Made by a program: the position numbers and the translations under genes
In this document: in pieces, positions 1 through 9,994 of the stretch
How the letters are laid out: the number at the start of each line of letters is the position of its first letter
Position numbering within the stretch: the first letter of the stretch is position 1
NCBI GenBank assembly: GCA_022494885.1
Contig: JAGVSM010004256.1
Span: 1-64,000 of the forward strand
Direction: 5' to 3'
Source: Micrasema longulum
Taxonomy: Eukaryota; Arthropoda; Insecta; Trichoptera; Brachycentridae
DNA: 64,000 nt
Notes under the pieces: model-generated
The model's database searches: none
What the model saw: only the letters and a program-made list of their open reading frames with translations
What the model was told of the DNA's origin: nothing

Positions 1-386
1 ATTAACTTATCTAACCATGCTGAAAGTATGCAGTACCATGGAATAAACTCTCTTAAAAATCGAAGAATAATAAATAAATAATTAAATTGATTCTCTTAAC
101 CCACTTGAAAAACTTCCATTCCGTGTGTCATCTAGACAGACAAGACAAAATCTTCAGTTTTACACAGAAAACCCGCCAACAAACTATTTTAAACAATCTA
201 CAATACCTAGAATATGCGATCAATTTAACAATATATTTACTGAGGCTGATATTGTTTGTGACAATGTATGTAAATTTAGGTCTAAAATTATAAAAATTTT
301 GAGAGAAGCAGATATTTGACTTTATTATTATATACATATTTTTTATTTCATTTATTTTACATTTATTATATTGAACATAATTTAAA
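1..386 (+). pseudogene. LINE ORF2 C-terminal remnant, duplicated copy 1
   Basis: This is the last part of a non-LTR retrotransposon ORF2, downstream of the reverse transcriptase, followed by a short A+T-rich 3' UTR. Around 125-319 the + strand reads SRQTRQNLQFYTENPP, then IPRICDQFNNIF and FRSKIIKILREADI, a pattern typical of Jockey/CR1-type C-termini. Upstream the frame is broken by stops and shifts, and the window edge cuts the 5' side. The same block recurs 520 bp downstream. It encodes nothing functional. The LINE assignment is secure from pattern; the clade is a guess. Confidence 0.7.
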
Positions 387-905
387 AAACTCTACAAAAC
401 ATTTGTTCGTCCCCAGCTAGAATACTGGACTCTTATTTGGTCACCTTACTATAATGTAAGTATTAATAGACTAGAAAGGGTCCAACAATTTTTTTTAAGC
501 AGGTCGACTACCGGTTAAATATTAACTTCTCTAACCATGCTGAAAGTATGCAGTACCATGGAATAAACTCTCTTAAAAATAGAAGAATAATGAATAAATC
601 ATTAAATTGATTCTCTTAACCCACTTGAAAAACATCCATTCCGTGTGCCATCTTGACAGACAAGACAAAATCTTCAGTTTTACACAGAAAACGCGCCAAC
701 AAACTATTTTAAACAATTTACAATACCTAGAATATGCGATCAATTTAACAATATATTTACTGAGGCTGATATTGTTTGTGACAATGTATGTAAATTTAGG
801 TAAAAAATTATGGAAATTTTGAGAGAAGCAGATATTTATTATTATTATTATATACATATTTTTCATTCCGTTTCTTTTACATTTATTATTTGGAACATAA
901 TTTAA
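387..905 (+). pseudogene. LINE ORF2 C-terminal remnant, duplicated copy 2
   Basis: Second copy of the LINE 3' end, preserved further upstream than the first. From 387 it reads KLYKTFVRPQLEYWTLIWSP, the conserved block after the RT thumb in Jockey/CR1 LINEs (consensus VRPxLEYxxxIWSP), then INRLERVQQFFL. From about 521 it repeats the first copy with only scattered differences and shared frame breaks. The joint at 380-387 goes straight from the 3' UTR of copy 1 into mid-ORF of copy 2. That indicates duplication of already inserted DNA, not a second retrotransposition. Confidence 0.7.
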
Positions 906-1764
906 ATTATTGTATTAACAATTTTTTTGGTGTGTGCATGAGTTTTTTACACTGATATACAAAGAAATTGGCAATATTTGTGTACATACTGTTCGTTTAC
1001 GTAATAAAATAAATAAATTACCGAAAACCCTGGCAGTACGCATGACGAATACTAACATCTTCAACAAACTACTACATGATAACTGTTTCGATCTGATCAT
1101 GAAATGACGGGGAACTCACAAGATTAATGCCCAGATCTTTAAACTTCAAACTCCGCAAAAGATTTTGGTTATTCATTCTGCAGCGGAAAAATGCGTTCAG
1201 TCGGCCCTGGTGAAAGACAGAACTGAACATCCTGAATCATTGAACTATAATTTATTTCGCCTTTTCCATTTAGATACGTTCACTTCACCTGTAATGGAAT
1301 CATATTGGCTGGGCTATTTCTTTGCAAAGCCACGCATTCAATACAATAGAATCTTGCCTTTCCAATAATAATTCTAAAATTACATTGATACTTGGTAACC
1401 ACATGGTTGATTGGATTATAATAACTCCTTCACATAATTAGGTAAAAATTTGAAAACAATCGTAAGTATCCAGTAAAGGCCACCACCTGTATTGTGAAAG
1501 AGAGTGCAAAGTTCATATTATGGTTTTCTTTACACTTTATACAATGAGAAATGAATTATTATTTAACCTTAAAGGTTACACTTTGAATAGGTACATTTCT
1601 CAACTTGAATTCATTTGAAATGTTGATTAGATAACTCAAAGTATTTTTTATCCAGAGTTGATTTGAATATAGAAAAACATAGTACGGAAATTTAACAATT
1701 ATAATATGACTGTGACATTTTATTGCATTCACATATTTTTTGATAACCCAGTTACCGGTTTCAT
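906..1764. other. Unassigned stretch
   Basis: No element ends recognised. A 67-codon open frame at 1165-1368 (+) reads SAAEKCVQSALVKDRTEHPE and onward and lies in locally higher G+C than its surroundings. I recognise no domain in it. It could be an eroded transposon frame or chance. Confidence 0.3.
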
Positions 1765-1890
1765 CGCTAATTACAATGGAAAATTAACAGGGGTATCTTC
1801 AACTGTCTATAAAGGAAAATAAAATTATCTGTTCAAAAAAGTGCATATTTATGAACAAGTTCGAAGTATCTTTGTCGGTACCCAATATTG
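1765..1890 (+). repeat. Partial copy of the GGGCC-ended foldback family
   Basis: AATTACAATGGAAAATTAACAG, then ATCTTCAACT and AGTATCTTTGTCGG, match the left half of the element at 39445-39679. The GGGCC end and the right arm are missing; family D abuts it on the right. Confidence 0.5.
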
Positions 1891-2307
1891 AGGAAGTTTA
1901 GTGGTTTTTTATTTTAAAATTTATTAATTAATTAATTTATTAATTTTTTTATTTTTCATTTTTCATATATAGTATTCTCAGCACTACGATTTTTTACAGT
2001 TTTGTATTTCGGAAATAACTCCGCGTGTGACGTCAGAGGTTTATTTCCGCTTATTCTCATTCAGTTCTTCCCATTGGTCCAGAAACGACAAGCAGACCGG
2101 AAATCTTCCAAAAATCTCAGATCATAAGTTGATTCATATGAACCAGTGACGTCATTAAAAGTAGTGCGTATTTATTAAAATATTTTTTATTAATTTTTCC
2201 GTACATTTTCAAGAAAATTTGCAGTATAATTTAATGCTCTAATTTTTACACCGCGCAAGAGAACATTTTTTGTATCCAACTTCCCGTAGGGCTGAAGTTC
2301 CTCATTG
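1886..2307 (-). mobile_element. MITE family D, copy 1
   Basis: A 420-bp non-autonomous element. Inner to its ends are inverted repeats, ATTGAGGAAGTTTAG on the left and the complement of CAATGAGGAACTTCAG on the right. On the - strand it starts AATGAGGAACTTCAGCCCTA. Other copies lie at 17052-17633, 28588-28760 (partial) and 42325-42747. It contains TGACGTCA-like sites. No reading frame. Confidence 0.65.
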
Positions 2308-2479
2308 AACATCCTTTGAAAAAAAACATTCAAATAAATACATTTTCGTAAAGAAAATTTGATTTTACTTGTTGTGACCAACTTTTCTGTATTTTAAATT
2401 CAGCCCTCATTTTGGCTATGTCCTCTTTATTAAAAAGAAGAATTCGGAAGGGGAATCAGAATTTTAGATTATGCATACT

Positions 2480-2706
2480 GTAAAATTATACCCTCACAGA
2501 AATCGAACCCAGGAACTCAAGCGCGGTAAGCGAACACGCCAACCACTACACTACGATGCGGACTTTTCCCCGCTCGATTTTCTTTTTCAGGATTTTTACC
2601 TGAGGGTAGCTATCGAGTCGGAAACACTCGTTCAGGATTCTTGTTCTATTTCACACACAGAACTGTATTATTCATCCTCCCGGTCACAGAATAAACGGCG
2701 TGGTTA
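2480..2706 (-). mobile_element. tRNA-derived SINE (family 3), with conserved upstream block
   Basis: On the - strand, 2562-2494 holds a tRNA-like block with an A box (TGTAGTGGTTGGCG) and an excellent B box (GGTTCGATTTC). Unusually, about 140 bp upstream of it (2563-2706) is also conserved between copies, including hairpins TCAGG-TAAAAA-TCCTGA and GAGTG-TTTCC-GACTC. Related copies: 19705-19935, 23335-23530, 50776-51040. The acceptor arms do not pair, so this is not a working tRNA gene. Confidence 0.75.
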
Positions 2707-2709
2707 GAA

Positions 2710-4318
2710 AATTATTATTATTTAAGGGTATAATAAAAATATTTTTACGTATGTACATCATATTATTATATTATAGTATAATCTTGTATCAATAATTTAT
2801 TTTTGTTTAAATAATAATGATTAAAAAAATATACTAACATTACGTTGGTACCTCAAACCTACTACCTAGTCATCTTTTTTAATAATTAATACAAAACAGT
2901 TTTTTGTCGTTGGTAAATAGTATCTATCAACTTACCTAATACATATCCATACAAGTATAATATCGATTGTATGTAGTATATTTAAAAATATGTATAGGTA
3001 TTCTTAGATACGAAACGGTGCCATTCTGTAACATGTTTCAAATATATTATTCTACCCAAATATCATCATATTGTCATCAAGACAATTATTATTTCATTTC
3101 GTGGTAGGTAGTATAATCGAACAAAATAAATCGTTCGCTTTATCGAATAGCTCTAGATAACACTGTCTGTGAACCATTGACTTCTCGATGACCAATCAAT
3201 AATTGTGCATTCATATCAATTATATAAATATGTAGTTAAATAAAAAAATAACGGTCAAAATACAATCGGATATTATACATAGGTATATTGCCTATTATAA
3301 AAATGATTCTGAAATGCTTAGTAAGTAGTAAAGCGTTGCAAAACAGTTATCTTGCGTTCCATATTAATTTTATGTAATACGTATTAAATTCTCGCAAATT
3401 CTATAATATTATAGTTGCCGTTTAGCTAAGTATTACACACACTTACTCAGTACATATCAAATAAAATAAAAATTATATTATTGTCTTTCTACACAGCATT
3501 CTTGCCTCTTCCGCTTTTTTTCTTATAAATTAAGTTACTTGACATCTTCGTCATAAGTACTGTCTGACAACAATTTTTTTTCTCTGTCAATAATATGTCA
3601 GTCGCGTTTCCTGTAAAAGCAATACAAATCAAATGTTTTTTTAGTTTGAAATCTCCATAAACAGGTTTAAAATTGTTTTTCTTAATATGTGACAACAAAG
3701 CCATAGGACTAGAAATTAGCAAGTATAAGAGGCTTTGGAAGCAAATCTCTAAGCGTGTTAACAAAATGATATCTTCGATTTGACGGGGTCGACTATGTAA
3801 ATTTATGAACAAATTTGTTTCCAAAACTAGTTGCCGTAATATTTATTTCATTTTGAAACAGTTTGCGCTCTTCAGATAGGCTTTTTGTTGGCAACTGCTT
3901 TATTTTACAGTTTTTTTTATTCTCATTTTGGACGGGAATTAGGTAGATTGCAAAGTCATTCTATTTTTTTATACGAATATAATACTGAATCAGGCAAAGG
4001 GTAATGTTATTTTGTATACTTTCAAAATAATGTCATTTGTGTAAGAAGCAAGTACTGTGTTCTTGGTAAAAATGTACGCCGCATTGTGACATAGTGGCCC
4101 ATAAAATTCTCAAGGAGATGTTTAGGAACGCAAGAATGCGGCAGTGCAAAAAAAGCGGTAGAGACTAAGGGAGGTGTTCACTCTACCACAGTTTACAAAA
4201 AAATGAATTCTAACATCGACATATGAAAGTTGAAAACGCGCAACATACAACACACTATTGATATGTCTACTAAAAAAGTTGATTAATTTATTGTAGGACA
4301 GAAAACTCAACACGTATT
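2710..4318. other. A+T-rich stretch without recognised features
   Basis: Both strands show only short frames, including a 111-codon frame at 3489-3824 (-) with no motif and poor codon structure. I see nothing supportable here. Confidence 0.4.
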
Positions 4319-4520
4319 AGATTTTAATTTGTTGCAACAGAGAGGGAAAACTTTTTTTGAGAAGGATGTAATGTAAATGCCCAGACTTCTATATTGCTTT
4401 CTCTAAAATGTTTTCTTTCTCTGTTGCAACAAATTTAGATCTAGGTAACTCCCTAGGGAAAAAATCCAGCCTTTCTGCAAACATTTAGGCATACTCAAAA
4501 CATTGTTGATGTATTGGATT
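4319..4520 (+). repeat. Rep-1, partial copy
   Basis: Rep-1 is the commonest repeat in the window. Its monomer (about 380 bp) can be split into block A' (CTCCCTAGGGAG to ATTGTTGA), block C (ACCTGG..GAAGAAGTATA to GGCGTTGCCTA) and block B' (AAAGGTTTCAGCTCTTTAAC through GTGTGTAAAGTGGCC to CATCTCTGTTG). Here only the end of B' and A' remain, preceded by an inverted copy of the B' end (TTGTTGCAACAGAG against CTCTGTTGCAACAA). Confidence 0.75.
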
Positions 4521-4934
4521 GTTCCAGTATTCGAATAGGAAAATATCTCGAATATTACATCATTTTATAGGATAATTACTTTTATTGAAGCTTGGGTTGT
4601 AAACATCTTAAATCAAAAGTACACTTACACTTTTTTATAACGGTAGTGTAGACAACTTTTACATAAAAGTATATTACACGTATACATTTAAGCCAGGTGA
4701 AATATTACTATCATAGTAAAAATTTGATTTGACATTATATTATGTAAAGAAGATCGAAAAAAGAAAGTGAGATAAAAAGTATTTTTATTTTTAAAAAATC
4801 GATGTGAACTTTAGAGATAATTATTTTTACAATATGTATTCATTTTAATACACGCATAATGCTGTTCCTTCTTCAGAACTTCCTCATTTAAATAGATAGG
4901 CCACATACTACTGATACTGATATACTACTGATGC

Positions 4935-5130
4935 CTACTTTCCAAGGTATCAGGTTCTTCAGTCTTCGATGTCTGACAGATCGTCAGCACTTTATGTCTG
5001 AACTACTAGACGCGGACCTGACACAGGAAAGAGCACATTAATTGGCTGCTGACAGAAAATCCTGGTGGTTTTTAGGGAACATCACTAGTAAACACACCAA
5101 AACTAGGAAGCGAACGTGAGATAAGTAAGT
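4935..5130 (+). pseudogene. LINE ORF2 extreme C-terminus
   Basis: The + strand reads SELLDADLTQERAH, a stop, LAADRKSWWFLGNITS, TRKRT. LAADRxxWR near the end of ORF2 is a hallmark of several insect endonuclease-RT LINEs. Similar scraps lie at 53285-53425 and perhaps 13614-13890. 5'-truncated and eroded. Confidence 0.5.
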
Positions 5131-5514
5131 AATTAAGCTATTTACGCGATGATTTGTGATGTGACGGTCCATGGAACTGTAGAGAAAGGAAGTTTCCGAT
5201 TAGAAAGTAAAATCTTCGTCCACCAATTACTGACTTAAGCGCGACATACTTTTTTACTCTCGAAACCGTTAATATATTCGTACGTTGCAGGTAACAGGTG
5301 CTCAGTAAGAAGTAGCTGCCGTATGAATGAAACTGCTACACAGTACCAAATCAAAACAAAATTTCACCAACCACGTGCTCGACGAATGAATAAATATAGC
5401 CAATAAAACTATTTATTCGAAATTCCTCGCTTTCTGAACACCATTGATTGATGTTTTAAGGCAGTAAAGCATCAAGGTCTAAAAAATATATCCGAGATGA
5501 AAAGGCCAAATTAC

Positions 5515-5825
5515 CACTATTACTACCATCCCGCCATTTCCCCGTAAGGCTGCTTATGACACGACCAGGCTTGAGATTTGGGTTTATCTGAGCATGCCAC
5601 GTCTTTCTATGTCACCCTCGTCCTACGTTTGCACATATTCTGGACAAATATATCTGTTTTACAATTCTTTCGTCATCCATTCGTCTTGACCAAACCATCT
5701 CAGTGACCCTTTCTTAATCTTACCAGTCTCAGATTTGCACTCTCGCCTGATTTCATTATTTGTAACTCGTAACCCTGTCATGTATTGATTTCCCACTCAT
5801 TCAAGAGACCGCATTTTATTTTTTT
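5515..5825 (-). pseudogene. LINE family L4, 3' fragment
   Basis: This matches in antisense the C-terminal part of the LINE at 24656-25725. The end near 5530 (CGCCATTTCCCCGTA) corresponds to the last codons. Further up, the complements of CATTCTTTCGTCATCCATTCG and ACCATCTCAGTGACC match the FGHVERMD region. Eroded, with the usual 5' truncation. Confidence 0.65.
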
Positions 5826-6214
5826 ATTATTATAATACTTATATTTATATATATTTTTTAATCTGTCAAGGTTATATTAGAAGTATTATAAGGTCTAGTC
5901 ATTTGATGTCTCATCTGGTTAGTGTAGTCATCGTGTGCTTCTTCAGGTTGATTTTAAATTTGTTTCTAATGTATTTTTTCAAGTCGTGAGGTTAGTCGAT
6001 GTAGTGTTTTAAGTCCATCGTATAAATTTTTTTACTGACCTGCGTTTGTCTTTGCTTTTTGAACGTGGTATTGTTGTTGCTGTCTGGTATTATATTTGTT
6101 TATTTTGTCGTTTTTGGTTAATGTTATGTGTTTTGTCTTCGTCTTGTAAACACACATAAAATGGGTGTGTTTTTTTTCATATCTGGGGCATATAATGCGT
6201 GGAGAAAAGTACCA

Positions 6215-6420
6215 CTAGCTTCATTTAATTTTGAAAGGCAAGATTGAGGGTCCCAGAGGGGCTGGAAGAAGACAGATGTCCTGGCTGCGAAATATATGAG
6301 ACTGGACTGGTATCAGGACTGTGGAGCAGATTTTCCGGGCAGCACAGGACAGAGAGACTTTTGCCAGAGTGATTGCCAACGTTGGGGATACCTGACAGGG
6401 CACTAAGAGAAGAAGAAGGC
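6215..6420 (+). pseudogene. LINE family L5, 3' fragment
   Basis: The + strand reads KGKIEGPRGAGRRQMSWLRN, then EQIFRAAQDRETFARVIANV, then a (GAA)n tail. This is the end of an endonuclease-RT LINE (WLRNI..W, AQDREAFA). Related copies: 18735-19118 (+), 54630-54805 (+), 61300-61545 (-). The - strand frame at the same place is a shadow. Confidence 0.7.
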
Positions 6421-6741
6421 TAAAAACTTGGGGGCATGGGACATGGGTAGGTATTTAATTTACAACCTTCTAGTTGTCGTATCGAAACAAAAGTTGGATA
6501 CACGTATAGCTAATTATTTGCTGATAACGAATCAATAAATAACTCAACAACATCAAAATCAAAGATGCAACGGTTTAGACTCTATGCGGCAGAACGGGTG
6601 TCAGTCAACTCATACGACACAGCTGAAAATTATGAAAAAGGTGACTCAATTTCGGCTATAATACGAGTAATATACCGACATAAAATTTGTTACAAGTAAA
6701 TATTTAGTCGATAAATTAAATGACACATTAACAAACCAGCA

Positions 6742-6828
6742 TGCTTTTTTTCCTGTAGAGGTACGCAGATAAGATAGAACGCCGCACCACTCTGTTTTTA
6801 CATGCAGACCTCGCTTCCTCTATATTAA
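6742..6828 (-). pseudogene. LINE family L4, 3' piece (interrupted)
   Basis: The complement contains GCGGCGTTCTATC and TCTGCGTACC, equivalent to TGGCGTTCTATCCTCTCTGC at 25650-25670. The continuation, on the far side of the TTAA element, is at 7465-7510 (GTCGGAATAATCGGCATGCG). An older L4 insertion was therefore split by the TTAA element. Confidence 0.65.
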
Positions 6829-7035
6829 CTCTTAAAAGACTGGTAAATAATCCCTTTGCGCGCGGTGATGTAACATCGTGTTACCTCGTAAAGGACGGAA
6901 TGTTCTAAAGTTCAGACATTCGAAGAAAAAAAACATGGAGACATACTGTTTAATAATTCATTTTCAAATTAAATTGAAATCATAAATACGCCACTCATAT
7001 AACGCGCGTGCGTCCCCCATCACTGTGAACAACTT

Positions 7036-7140
7036 TTTTGAAAGAAATTTAGGTAGGTAGGAAGAAATTGCCTTAAGGCAATATGCCCGCCCTTATATGT
7101 ATATGTATTGTATATGTATATAAAGTGTCAAATAAAAAAA
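7036..7140 (+). mobile_element. CR1-like LINE 3' tail nested in the TTAA element
   Basis: GGTAGGAAGAAATTGCC, then GGCAATATGCCCGCC, then an A-rich tail. The same stem-loop ending stands at the 3' end of the LINE at 35498-37844. A 5-bp duplication CAACT flanks it (gtgaaCAACTttt and aaaaCAACTgac). Copy 2 of the TTAA element lacks it. Confidence 0.75.
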
Positions 7141-7362
7141 CAACTGACTGAAGACTGAATCTGTTTTAAATAACACCCGCCAAAGAACAACGTCTCTGTC
7201 TTCCTTTTTATGAGTTTTATCTTCGTGTTCTCTCTTATACAGATGTGTTGCTGAATTAGCGGGACATTCATTCTTCGCATAGCAAGGATAAATATTTTTT
7301 GTATTAACATCCAACGTAGTTATACAAATATTACTTTCTAAATCCGGTGTGAAAAAGTCCAT
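7139..7362 (-). pseudogene. Short conserved reading frame inside the TTAA element
   Basis: From 7362 the - strand reads MDFFTPDLESNICITTLD, then NTKNIYPCYAKNECPANSAT, then KREHEDKTHKKEDRD and VLWRVLFKTDSVFS, at which point the LINE tail interrupts it. Copy 2 (56150-56370, +) gives MDIFTPDLQS, NTKNIYPCYAKNES, and, after a 13-base insertion that shifts the frame, YKREHEDKNHNKEDRD and LWRVLFKTDSVFS. Many of the base differences are silent (TAT/TAC, GCG/GCA, GAA/GAG, CCT/CCA, TTA/TTG). That pattern suggests it encoded protein until recently. I recognise no domain. Confidence 0.45.
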
Positions 7363-7464
7363 TTAAAGATTAAAAAATAAACGAGTTCAGCATTTTTTTA
7401 AATAAGAGAGATATCAAGTCTTGTGTCCTATGTCGACTAGTGTGGCATCACAGCCACACAAGAG

Positions 7465-7510
7465 TTATATTTTTTTATTACGCATGCCGATTATTCCGAC
7501 GATTTGACAC
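7465..7510 (-). pseudogene. LINE family L4, other half of the split fragment
   Basis: The complement reads GTCGGAATAATCGGCATGCG, matching GTCGGAATAATCGGCGCGCG at 25578-25597. Together with 6742-6828 it brackets the TTAA element. Confidence 0.6.
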
Positions 7511-7889
7511 GTTTATTTTTTTAGATTAAGAGGCAGAACAAATAAACGTTCATATGTAAAAAATGTATATACAGTATTTTGATTATGTAACCTTGATAGT
7601 GATAGGTAAATTAGAAATATGTATGCTGATATGGGTTTTTGGTTGACATTTTACCCTCAACCAATTAATTGTGGGTGTAATTAATTACTGAAGCCATTCC
7701 AAAACCAATATTTGACAGGCTTTGTGTATGGAAGGCAGAAACTCACTAATTGCGTCAGCCAGAACATTTTATTTACCTGTTTTTTTATTCGCAAACGAGT
7801 GAAGGAGGGTTCAAATAGCCTTTATGTAATAATATAATTAATATATAAGTACCGTATTTTTAGGTGTAAATCTCTCAAACGTTTTTTTT

Positions 7890-8078
7890 TTTGTAAAAAA
7901 CTAATATCTGCGTTTTTATGATGTTTACCAAAATATTTCAATCTTATCTTATCTTTCAACGATTTGTAAATAACCCACTATTCGAAAAACGGAATCAAGT
8001 TAGGGTATGGTGGGGTCCGATCCTCGGATCTCTGATCCGTGAGTCCGCAATACTAGCCACGGGACCACAACTCGATTA
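7890..8078 (-). mobile_element. tRNA-derived SINE (family 2)
   Basis: Head at the high-coordinate end. The - strand reads GTTGTGGTCCCGTGGCTAG, TTGCGGACTCACGGATC, then a decayed B box (GAGGATCGGACC), then the family body ending near AAAACGCAGATATT. Copies: 13040-13222 (-), 30938-31110 (+), 41930-42042 (-). Confidence 0.7.
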
Positions 8079-8079
8079 G

Positions 8080-8744
8080 ATCACATCGCCAAAGAACATG
8101 GAGCTTATGATAACGTCTAAGAAGCTCCTATAATCACTTCTTCAATTACCTTTATGGTAGATCTACTCTCCCCTGTTCACGCATTAGCTACACATGTTGA
8201 GATCGCCATAACGACATTTTTATTTAGTGGTGATGTCGTGTTGTTAATTAAAAACTAATAAATAAATATTATTAATATTTAAAGCACAAACTTTGTGGTT
8301 AAACATTTTACTAAATGTTACAATTTTATTTTTATTATTATTATTCTTTTATTTTTTTACAATATACACAAAAGGTAAAATAGAGAATTAAAAGAAGTAT
8401 AATTACAAAGCAATGAAATACATATTAATAGTAAAAATAGTAAACGAAAAATCCCACAAAGGCATGTCCTGTTCGTGGGTATACAAGAAAATGTTAATGA
8501 ATTTTTGCTCCTACAATAAATAGACAGTTATAATATTTTTTTGTAACATAAGAAAGTGAAAATGAAATGTTCTGTAAAATATTATATGTTTTTTTACAGT
8601 AATTAATAAAGGAAATAAAAAATATTTAAAAAAACGTTAAAATATTCCTTATAAGTGGGAACAAAATATATCATAGAAAAAAAAAATTCATATCTTTGGT
8701 ATACTAAATACTTGCATATAATCACTTACCGACTTTTCTATATC
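8080..8744. other. A+T-rich stretch; possible LINE tail at 8315-8490
   Basis: On the - strand 8490-8315 reads CCCACGAACAGGACATGCC then TTTGTGGG (a stem), followed by an A-rich (ATT)n end. This resembles the stem-plus-tail 3' ends of the CR1-like LINEs here. No coding part is left. Nothing else seen. Confidence 0.35.
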
Positions 8745-8785
8745 TACCGGTTTCGAGGTGTACCTGACTCTTCGTCAGGACACCA
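8745..8785 (+). repeat. ACCGGTTTCGAG...TCTTCGTCAGG motif
   Basis: ACCGGTTTCGAGGTG, then ACTCTTCGTCAGG. The same motif lies in inverted orientation at 9945-9990 with similar flanks (AATACTTGCATATA, TTACCGACTTTTCTAT), and a degenerate one at 9183-9225 (GACCGGTTTCAAAG..CTTTGTCAAGG). The outer two bound about 1.2 kb. Confidence 0.5.
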
Positions 8786-8789
8786 ATTT

Positions 8790-9940
8790 AACGATGTCCC
8801 GTTGTAATGGTCACCTTCTACCTATTAAACTCACGCCCCTTCCTTCATCCCTTCCCTCTTTTTTAAATTATTTCTCCTACAACATAAAATATTTTTTAAC
8901 GTAATCAGTGCATGTAAGGGATGCTTACTAAAATGCACGGCATGTTGGTTTTATATTTTAGTGCAACATTTTTATTTTTTTTACATATTTTTAAATTTGG
9001 ATTTTACGCCGGAGAGTTCTTAACAGTCTTAACAATTTTACATCCGACGATAAGGTGGTTGATAGGTTTCCTCATTAAGGTTTTTTAAAAAAACAGATAT
9101 TTTTTGATAATCATTATTCAATAGGTCCACTTATAATAAAATAAATAAAACAACTTTGTTTTTAACCACTAATTTTTATTTTACACCGACCGGTTTCAAA
9201 GCAAATAAGCTTCTTTGTCAAGGTTTACGTAACTAATGAATTGATTCCTTTTTATTTTATTTCTATAATGTTCACTAAATACTACACGTGGACCCAATAA
9301 ATCAAGTGGTTTTTTCTTACACGGGTGGTAATTTGATATCATTATTTTCGAAGTAAGCCAGGAGAGGACTAAAAGAAATATTGTTTATTTGGTTATAATG
9401 TATTGTTTTCTTATTATGAATCGCTTTTTTAATTTGTAAGATTTCTTAGTTGTCTAATTTTAATATTTTATTTTCAACATGAAGTACTTTTAATCCAGTG
9501 TCTTTATTAAAGTGTTGTTTTATTTATTTTATTATTTTATTAAAATGAATAACCACAAAGTTAGTGCTTCAAATATAAACTTTATAGGTCCACTTATATT
9601 CACTCCACACGCTCGTATACATACAATACTCACGCACCCATACACATATACACACGCCCTCACACACCTTAAATAGATATACTCAAGCTCACTAATATGT
9701 ACAATAATAAAACGGATACACTAAATTTTTCGTGACTAAAACTAGTACTTAGAGTAAATATTATAATGTTAAAATAAAAGTTATCCTCATAGTGTAATTG
9801 AGACACATTTAATGTATATATTTCTACCGACAAATTGTAACCATTGTATAAATTCCGTAATGTGTTTTGTTTTTATGAGAAAAATAAAATAAAATAAATA
9901 AATAAAAAACTATGGTGAAGGTGTATAGTGGGGTTTTCAC
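8790..9940. other. Interval between inverted ACCGGTTTC motifs
   Basis: Mostly A+T-rich, with the internal motif copy at 9183-9225 and a C+A-rich patch at 9600-9670. Direct repeats of ATAGGTCCACTTATA occur at about 9122 and 9586. No coding frame supported. It could be the interior of one foldback-type element bounded by the two motifs. Confidence 0.3.
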
Positions 9941-9944
9941 TGAC

Positions 9945-9990
9945 GAAGAGATGGGTACGTCTCGAAACCGGTAGACATAGAAATGTCGGT
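9945..9990 (-). repeat. ACCGGTTTCGAG...CTTCGTCAG motif, inverted copy
   Basis: The - strand reads ACCGGTTTCGAGACG then ATCTCTTCGTCAG. It pairs with the copy at 8745-8785. Confidence 0.5.
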
Positions 9991-9994
9991 AAAT

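Larger units (their letters stand above)
1..905. repeat. Direct tandem duplication, period 520 bp
   Basis: ATTAACTT at position 1 matches ATTAACTT at 521, and similarity runs on to about 375 and 895 respectively. The left edge of the window truncates the first unit. Differences are few (for example CCCGCC against CGCGCC), so the duplication looks fairly recent. Confidence 0.85.
6829..7464 (-). mobile_element. TTAA-flanked DNA element, copy 1
   Basis: Flanked by TTAA (6825-6828) and TTAT (7465-7468), with short imperfect inverted ends starting CTCTTAAAAGAC and, from the other side, CTCTTGTGTGGC. A second copy in the opposite orientation lies at 56034-56604 between two intact TTAA sites. TTAA target duplication is the signature of piggyBac-type transposons, but the ends are not ones I recognise, so the superfamily is inference. 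It contains a LINE tail (7036-7140) and a short conserved reading frame. Confidence 0.6.

Noticed and set aside
3489..3824. 111-codon - strand frame as a small gene
   Set aside because: No motif, runs of I/L/K from A+T-rich DNA, no conserved copy, no start or splice context.
9600..9670. CRISPR-like or satellite pattern (ACAC-rich spaced units)
   Set aside because: Only a C+A-rich microsatellite-like patch; no regular repeats and spacers.
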